A DNA stretch of 48,297 bases from Acidimicrobiia bacterium. GTDB lineage: Bacteria > Actinomycetota > Acidimicrobiia > Spongiisociales > Spongiisociaceae. The notes beneath the pieces are model-generated. The model was given only the letters and a program-made list of their open reading frames with translations. It did no database searches and had not been told where the DNA came from. The position numbers and the translations under genes were made by a program. Position 1 is the first letter of the stretch; each line of letters opens with the position of its first letter. Below, piece after piece: positions 41,758 to 48,297 of the stretch. The DNA lies in assembly GCA_009841105.1 (NCBI GenBank), contig VXMM01000004.1:1-48297 (forward strand), read 5' to 3'.

Positions 41758-42021
41758 ATGAGCAGGACAAGGGCCCAACAGGCAAAGGCACTGGAAGAGT
41801 GGGCTAATCGTGTTGACGCATCGGAACTCAGGCAGGCCGACACCGAGGCGCTGCGGGAGATCGCCGCGCTTGCCAAGCGTCGCGCCGAGGTGGACTAAGA
41901 CCTGACCGGGGCGATCCGCTCGGCCCGGCGGGCTCATCGCAGTTGGTCGGAGATCGGGGCGATGCTCGGTGTTTCTAAGCAAGCCGCTCATCGTAAGTGC
42001 GCGCCGAGGATCTCGACATAG
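41758..42021 (+). pseudogene. small coiled-coil/HTH protein gene with in-frame TAA
   Basis: 'AQQAKALEEWANRVDASELR' and 'ADTEALREIAALAKRRAEVD' form a helical stretch ending in TAA (41896-41898); the frame continues 'DLTGAIRSARRAHRSWSEIG' and 'AMLGVSKQAAHRK', a typical actinobacterial HTH, to TAG at 42019. The two halves are normally one protein of about 87 residues. One nonsense change has separated the coiled coil from the DNA-binding part. Confidence 0.75.
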
Positions 42022-42063
42022 CGCCCGGAGTTGACAGCAACTGACGATAGTTGAGGCTCTCGG

Positions 42064-43141
42064 TCATCGCCCTCCGAGTCCTGGCGTGTCCACCACGTGG
42101 GATACGGCTTCGCTTGCCGCCTCGTCGAAATACCGGTCCGTATACACCCCATGTATAGGTACGTGGAAGCGTCGAGTGGCCACGTCGAAATGTACGCCCA
42201 GGATCAGGTCCAGGACGCTACCGGTACAGACTCCGTCGGTCCGCTCGCACCACGACCCCACCCGGGACTTGAAGTCGGACGGTACGTAAGGTGTGTGAGG
42301 GCCTACTCTGAGGAACGTCAACCCTTCGAGGTTCAGGAGTCCGTTGCTGGTTGAGCACCCGACGGTCCCACGTCTCCAGGGCGACACCGTTCCACCAATC
42401 CCCTGCCGGCAGTTCTCGATTGACCCTGTGCTTTCCCCCTCGGGGAGGTGGAGGGTCGGATCGCTGAACAGGGCGACGTGGGCGATACGATCCCTCGTTC
42501 CCTTTGCCGAGCAGGAACAGGCTCCGCCTGATGACCTGGGCACCTTGAGAGAATCCACCGACCAGGAACATCTCGTCAGGGCAGTCGGTCCCACGATCCT
42601 CGAGATATGCGGTGAACTCGCCGATTCCCTCGATGACGGAGTTCCGGTATTCCAGTGCCCCCAGACCGTCGATTTCGAGCAGATCGCTTCCCGAGGACGC
42701 ATGGCTTCCGTCTTGGCGGGAGATCCGCCAGATCAAGGACCAGATGATCCTGATGATGTTGGTGCGGTACAGATCGAGGATCGCTGAGATCCCGACGGCC
42801 CGATAGCGGTAACCCCCGTAGTCTCGAGTGCCCAGCTCGTATTCGTTGATCGAATAGCCCGGCAGGCGGGTCTCTACCTGGTCGAAATAGGCCTGGGCCA
42901 TACCCCTATGGCCGGAGCCGGTCGCTAGTCCCTGATCCGAACCGCGGGCGAACACGACCGTTAGGTCGGAGCATGGCGGTTCGGCCCCATGATCGGCTCT
43001 TGCGGGTGACCCGCCCACGCCAAGACCCGGAGCAGCTACGAGGAGCGCCAACAGGCCCGCCAGCCACCTGCGCGCGGACCCCGGCGTTTCCCGCAAGGGC
43101 GACGAAGCGCTACGGGTAGCCGACCGGAGAGGGATTTCCAC
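42064..43141 (-). pseudogene. secreted cutinase-family serine esterase, frameshifted
   Basis: Signal peptide ('WLAGLLALLVAAPGLGVGG') and 'CSDLTVVFARGSDQGLATG', with catalytic Ser in 'FLVGGFSQGAQVI'. Around 42500, in ggcaaaggg, the frame shifts; 'RDRIAHVALFSDPTLHLPEG' and the remaining catalytic part 'SWCERTDGVCTG' (Asp) with His in 'FHVPIHGVYTDRYFDE' are in the other frame. Without the indel it would be a normal cutinase-like protein acting on lipids outside the cell. Recent mutation or sequencing error. Confidence 0.85.
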
Positions 43142-43235
43142 GCCAAGTCACTCTAGGTCGGACCGGGGTCTAACAACTGTCAGGTTGCGTTAGCACCTGT
43201 TCGATGAGGGGGCCGAGCGCTCGCTACCGCCGGTG

Positions 43236-44066
43236 CTAGCGGTACGAGTCGGATCCGTGGGTGCGGCCCGGTGGGTCGCGCCCCAGGAGGTCCAGCATGG
43301 CGGCGCCGGCGTCCTTGAACCAGTCGAACAGGATGCGCACGTCTGTTCCGATGCAGAAGTGCTTGACGCCCATGTCGAGGTACCGCTCGGCGCCCTCCCG
43401 GTCCCTCAACTCGGCCCTCGGAGCGACTCCCATCCTGAGCGCGGTGGAGATCACATGCTCCTCCGCTTCCCTGACCCGCGGGTGGCTCAGCTGTCCTGCC
43501 AGGCCGATGCTCATCGCGTAGTCCGCCGGGCCGAACTGGACCATGTCGACCCCGTCCACCGAGAGGAGATCCTCCAGGTTCTCCACCGCCGCGTCCTTCT
43601 CGATCATCAGCGCTATCACGGCCTGATCGAGAGCCTCCACGAACGCCGGGGTCCCCGCTTCGAGCACCAACCCGACATCGCGGCGGAGGCCGACGCCGTG
43701 GCGTCCGCCGGAGCCCGGGGCTTCGGCCCGGACCGCGCTGACGCACTCCTCCACGTCCTCGACAGTACGTGGATCGGAGAACAGGACGTTCTGGATGCCC
43801 GAGCCGATCGCCCGGACCGCCAGGTAGGTGCGTGGCTCCTGCTCGATCTTCATCATGGCCGACATGTGGTCGAACAGTTCGACCGCCCGGCCCAGGTTCT
43901 CCAGGGCATAGAGGTCGTAGGGCCCGTACTCGGCCACGAACTCTACGTAGTCGAACATCCCCGACAGGCCGACCAGTTCCACGACCGAAGGCCAGGAGCT
44001 GATGAGATGGGTCCCCAGGGTGGCCTGATCGGCATCCAGCAGTTCCCGCAGCCGGTTACGTCGCAA
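43236..44066 (-). CDS. HpcH/HpaI aldolase/citrate-lyase-family protein
   Basis: 276 residues. TIM-barrel features: 'ATLGTHLISSWPSVVELVGL' at the start, 'FDYVEFVAEYGPYDLYALEN' with the family's acidic metal ligand, 'IALMIEKDAAVENLEDLLSV' (E ligand), 'VDMVQFGPADYAMSIGL' (GPxD) and 'RYLDMGVKHFCIGTDVRILF'. It cleaves or forms C-C bonds of 2-keto acids with a divalent metal. The start ATG/GTG near 44066 is plausible. Core-type gene, single. Confidence 0.85.
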   Translation of the reverse strand: MRRNRLRELLDADQATLGTHLISSWPSVVELVGLSGMFDYVEFVAEYGPYDLYALENLGRAVELFDHMSAMMKIEQEPRTYLAVRAIGSGIQNVLFSDPRTVEDVEECVSAVRAEAPGSGGRHGVGLRRDVGLVLEAGTPAFVEALDQAVIALMIEKDAAVENLEDLLSVDGVDMVQFGPADYAMSIGLAGQLSHPRVREAEEHVISTALRMGVAPRAELRDREGAERYLDMGVKHFCIGTDVRILFDWFKDAGAAMLDLLGRDPPGRTHGSDSYR

Positions 44067-44218
44067 CTTCGGTCATCTCCCCGGATGGTCGGACGGTCGG
44101 TGAGGCAGACCCGACCGGACGGTTGGCCGGTGAGGCCAGGCCCAAGCAAGGTGGACTGTGAGCCTACAGGCTAGAGATCGCTCCATGCCCGCGTATACAA
44201 AGTTATACGCACTGCGTT

Positions 44219-44533
44219 ATGTCTAAACCTAACGTCGTAATAGAGCGTGTATACGGCCATGGCAGGGGAAGCACCTACCACCTGGCTGCCGCTCTCTATC
44301 GGGAGTTGGGCGAGTCGGCAGCGTATGTCCGCACTCGCGGCTTCGATCGGATCCAGCAGGAGCAGATGGTCCTCACCTACGTCGGAGAGCATGGTTCGAT
44401 CACACGCTCGGATGCGGCGGAACTCTGCCGGCTGTCACCCGATCAGGCTTCGCGAATGCTGAGGCCAATGGTCCGGAACGGAAGCCTGGAAATGACCGGT
44501 TCGCGACGAACCGCGCGCTACAGGTCTCCGTAG
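44219..44533 (+). pseudogene. AlbA_2-type DNA-binding protein, C-terminal fragment
   Basis: 'GRGSTYHLAAALYRELGESA', 'RIQQEQMVLTYVGEHGSITR' and 'DAAELCRLSPDQASRMLRPM' match the winged-HTH end of Schlafen/AlbA_2-domain proteins, whose N-terminal domain is missing. The ATG has no ribosome-binding site. Either a truncated remnant or, less likely, a stand-alone regulator. Confidence 0.6.
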
Positions 44534-44551
44534 AGGGTAAAACGTGGCTAT

Positions 44552-44642
<91 letters not shown>

Positions 44643-44823
44643 GTGGCGACCCTGGCCCGTCGCGAACGGGGCCTGAGCCAGCCTGACTGCTCATGATACC
44701 TGCGGCTCGGGCTTGACGCCCCTGGTGGGCCGGGGCTACCGCTACCAGATCAACGGCCGCTATCGTTAGAGGGCAGCATCCGGCGTCGACTTCGAGGCGC
44801 CGAGTTTCCGGCAAACAACCCGT

Positions 44824-44897
44824 GCGGCCGTAGCTCAAATGGACAGAGCGTCTGACTACGGATCAGAAGGTTGGGGGTTCGAGTCCTCCCGGCCGCG
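44824..44897 (+). tRNA. tRNA-Arg (ACG)
   Basis: 74 nt. Acceptor GCGGCCG/CGGCCGC, D-arm GCTCAAATGGACAGAGC, anticodon stem TCTGA/TCAGA with loop CTACGGA (ACG, wobble A read as inosine), T-loop GGTTCGAGTCC. No CCA is encoded. Confidence 0.93.
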
Positions 44898-44947
44898 CTC
44901 CCGATCTCCCGGCCGCCGCGCCTCCGAGAAGTCCATGCGTCCTCGCG

Positions 44948-44976
44948 TTGACGGTGGCGGGTAGAGGGCATATACT
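44948..44976 (+). promoter_or_regulatory. promoter of the str operon
   Basis: TTGACG (44948-44953), a 17-bp spacer and TATACT (44971-44976). Close to consensus and 250 bp before rpsL, which leaves a long leader. Confidence 0.8.
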
Positions 44977-45034
44977 GACGACTGTGCACAAGCACGTCCG
45001 TATTCCTGTGTCCTGACGGGCTACCGGTGTGACC

Positions 45035-45066
45035 CCATGCCGGCATTAAGCCTCGGTCCGGCATGG
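45035..45066 (+). promoter_or_regulatory. hairpin in the str-operon leader
   Basis: CCATGCCGG (45035-45043) pairs perfectly with CCGGCATGG (45058-45066) around a 14-nt loop. No U-tract follows, so it is not a simple terminator. Smaller palindromes follow near 45100 and 45190. It may be a protein-binding or processing site; r-protein feedback is a possibility. Confidence 0.5.
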
Positions 45067-45225
45067 AGTAGACACAAGTAAAGGGTTCGGTGAGTCGAGA
45101 GCCGCCCCGCGGCTTCTGACGGCGAGCGCGAACCGGTAGTACGAAGGGATGCTTCCCCACTCGGTCGCCCCCTGAACTGAAGAGCGAGCGACCGCGCGGT
45201 CACTCACCTCCCGTAGGAGCGAAAT

Positions 45226-45597
45226 TTGCCCACCATCCAGCAGTTGGTGCGCCAGGGCCGGAAGCCCAAGGCGCGCAAGGAGAAGACTCCGGGCTTGGCC
45301 GGGTCGCCGCAGCGACGCGGAGTCTGTACCCGCGTCTACACAATCACACCGAAGAAGCCCAATTCCGCGATGCGCAAGGTGTGCCGCGTTCGCCTGACCT
45401 CGGGGATCGAGGTGACTGCTTACATCCCAGGAGAGGGACACAACCTCCAGGAGCACTCGATCGTCTTGGTGCGCGGGGGAAGGGTCAAGGACCTACCGGG
45501 AGTTCGCTACAAGGTCATTCGGGGCACGCTCGACGCCGCCGGGGTCGATGACCGCCGCCAGGCCCGGTCCCGCTACGGAACCAAGAAAGGTCGCTAG
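45226..45597 (+). CDS. rpsL: 30S ribosomal protein S12
   Basis: 123 residues, standard length. '[20 protein letters not shown]', '[15 protein letters not shown]' and '[20 protein letters not shown]' are the universal S12 sequence, including the lysine and proline positions where streptomycin-resistance mutations occur. It starts with TTG (45226), preceded by TAGGAG. First gene of the operon; rpsG follows after 2 bp. Confidence 0.97.
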   Translation: MPTIQQLVRQGRKPKARKEKTPGLAGSPQRRGVCTRVYTITPKKPNSAMRKVCRVRLTSGIEVTAYIPGEGHNLQEHSIVLVRGGRVKDLPGVRYKVIRGTLDAAGVDDRRQARSRYGTKKGR

Positions 45598-45599
45598 CC

Positions 45600-46067
45600 A
45601 TGCGGAGAGCACCGGCCGAGAAACGGACCATCGAACCCGATCCCGTATTCCGGGACATCCTGGTGAGCCAGATCATCAATCAGGTACTGCTCAAGGGTAA
45701 GAAGGAGAAGGCGCGCAAGATCGTCTACCAGGCCATGGAGATCGTCTCGCGGCGGAGCGGCCAGGACTCTCTGGTGGTGCTCAAGCGAGCAGTGGACAAC
45801 CTCCGTCCCCAAGTCGAGGTGAGGTCCCGAAGAGTGGGCGGGAGTTCCTATCAGGTGCCGGTCGACGTCCGGCCCCGGAGGGCCTCCACGTTGGCGGTGC
45901 GGTGGCTGGTCGGGTTCGCCAGGCGGCGGAGAGAGCACACCATGGCCCAGCGGCTCGCCAACGAGATCCTCGACGCCTCCAGGCACACCGGTTCGGCGAT
46001 CAAGCGCAAGGAAGACCTTCACAAGATGGCGGAATCCAACAAGGCCTTCGCCCACTACCGCTGGTAG
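45600..46067 (+). CDS. rpsG: 30S ribosomal protein S7
   Basis: 155 residues: '[20 protein letters not shown]', '[20 protein letters not shown]' and '[13 protein letters not shown]' are typical S7. It binds the 16S rRNA 3' domain, nucleates head assembly, and in many bacteria represses the str operon. ATG directly after rpsL. Confidence 0.97.
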   Translation: MRRAPAEKRTIEPDPVFRDILVSQIINQVLLKGKKEKARKIVYQAMEIVSRRSGQDSLVVLKRAVDNLRPQVEVRSRRVGGSSYQVPVDVRPRRASTLAVRWLVGFARRRREHTMAQRLANEILDASRHTGSAIKRKEDLHKMAESNKAFAHYRW

Positions 46068-46120
46068 GGGCGAGAGGCGTAGTAAGGGACAGAGAACGAT
46101 CGGTCGCGAGAGAAGAAGTC

Positions 46121-48238
<2,118 letters not shown>

Positions 48239-48243
48239 TGAGT

Positions 48244-48297
48244 ATGGGTAAGGAGCGTTTTGTGCGGGATAAGCCGCATGTGAATGTTGGGACGATG
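48244..48297 (+). CDS. tuf: elongation factor Tu, 5' end only
   Basis: ATG 48244 after TAGGAGG. The 18 residues visible, 'MGKERFVRDKPHVNVGTM', match the EF-Tu N-terminus up to the start of the G1 motif; the window ends here. Co-transcribed with fusA. Confidence 0.93.
   Translation, partial: MGKERFVRDKPHVNVGTM

Overview
The window is high-GC DNA from an actinobacterium. Frequent GTG and TTG starts, Thr-rich lipoprotein linkers and secreted SLH-domain proteins would fit the class Acidimicrobiia, but that placement is inference. The right end (from about 43 kb) is core chromosome: an HpcH/HpaI-type aldolase, tRNA-Ser(GCU), tRNA-Arg(ACG), and the str operon rpsL-rpsG-fusA-tuf behind a clear TTGACG-17-TATACT promoter; tuf is cut by the window end.

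From about 2.7 to 39.8 kb the DNA looks like a genomic or defence island ending in an intact P4-type tyrosine integrase (38595-39764). Left to right it holds: a DUF4349 lipoprotein; a MarR regulator with a small membrane protein under a promoter that overlaps a palindromic operator; an AbiEi/AbiEii type IV toxin-antitoxin pair; a tight five-gene minus-strand operon (small unknown protein, sigma-factor-like protein, unknown protein, DUF3696-like AAA ATPase, DUF4268 nuclease-like protein); an AlpA-like regulator; a NucS/DUF91-like nuclease; a 3.8-kb IS1595-family element with about eight small cargo genes inserted in a second DUF4268 gene; an IS21 element with a frameshifted istA; a DUF4143 ATPase; a beta-propeller lipoprotein; a DUF433 antitoxin with a frameshifted DUF5615 toxin; VapBC; a tail-anchored PLD-like protein; an HNH-nuclease lipoprotein; and an SLH-domain serine protease broken by a frameshift.

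The five-gene operon is the best candidate for an undescribed system: all gene junctions are overlaps or gaps under 15 bp, it pairs a sigma-like DNA-binding protein with an SMC/OLD-like ATPase and a PD-(D/E)XK-like nuclease, and it lies beside AbiE and a second nuclease locus. The IS1595 element with its packed cargo genes is the second.

The island is heavily remodelled. Broken genes include two DUF4268 fragments, an inositol-monophosphatase-like fragment, a YgjP-like metallopeptidase, an IS5-like transposase, an EEP nuclease, a VOC protein, a cutinase and a small HTH gene. Four separate sequence elements are shared between the AbiE region (2.9-6.4 kb) and 29.4-33.1 kb, which suggests a decayed second copy of the AbiE module. 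Many of the breaks are single indels or single in-frame stops, so some could be sequencing errors; reads are needed to decide.
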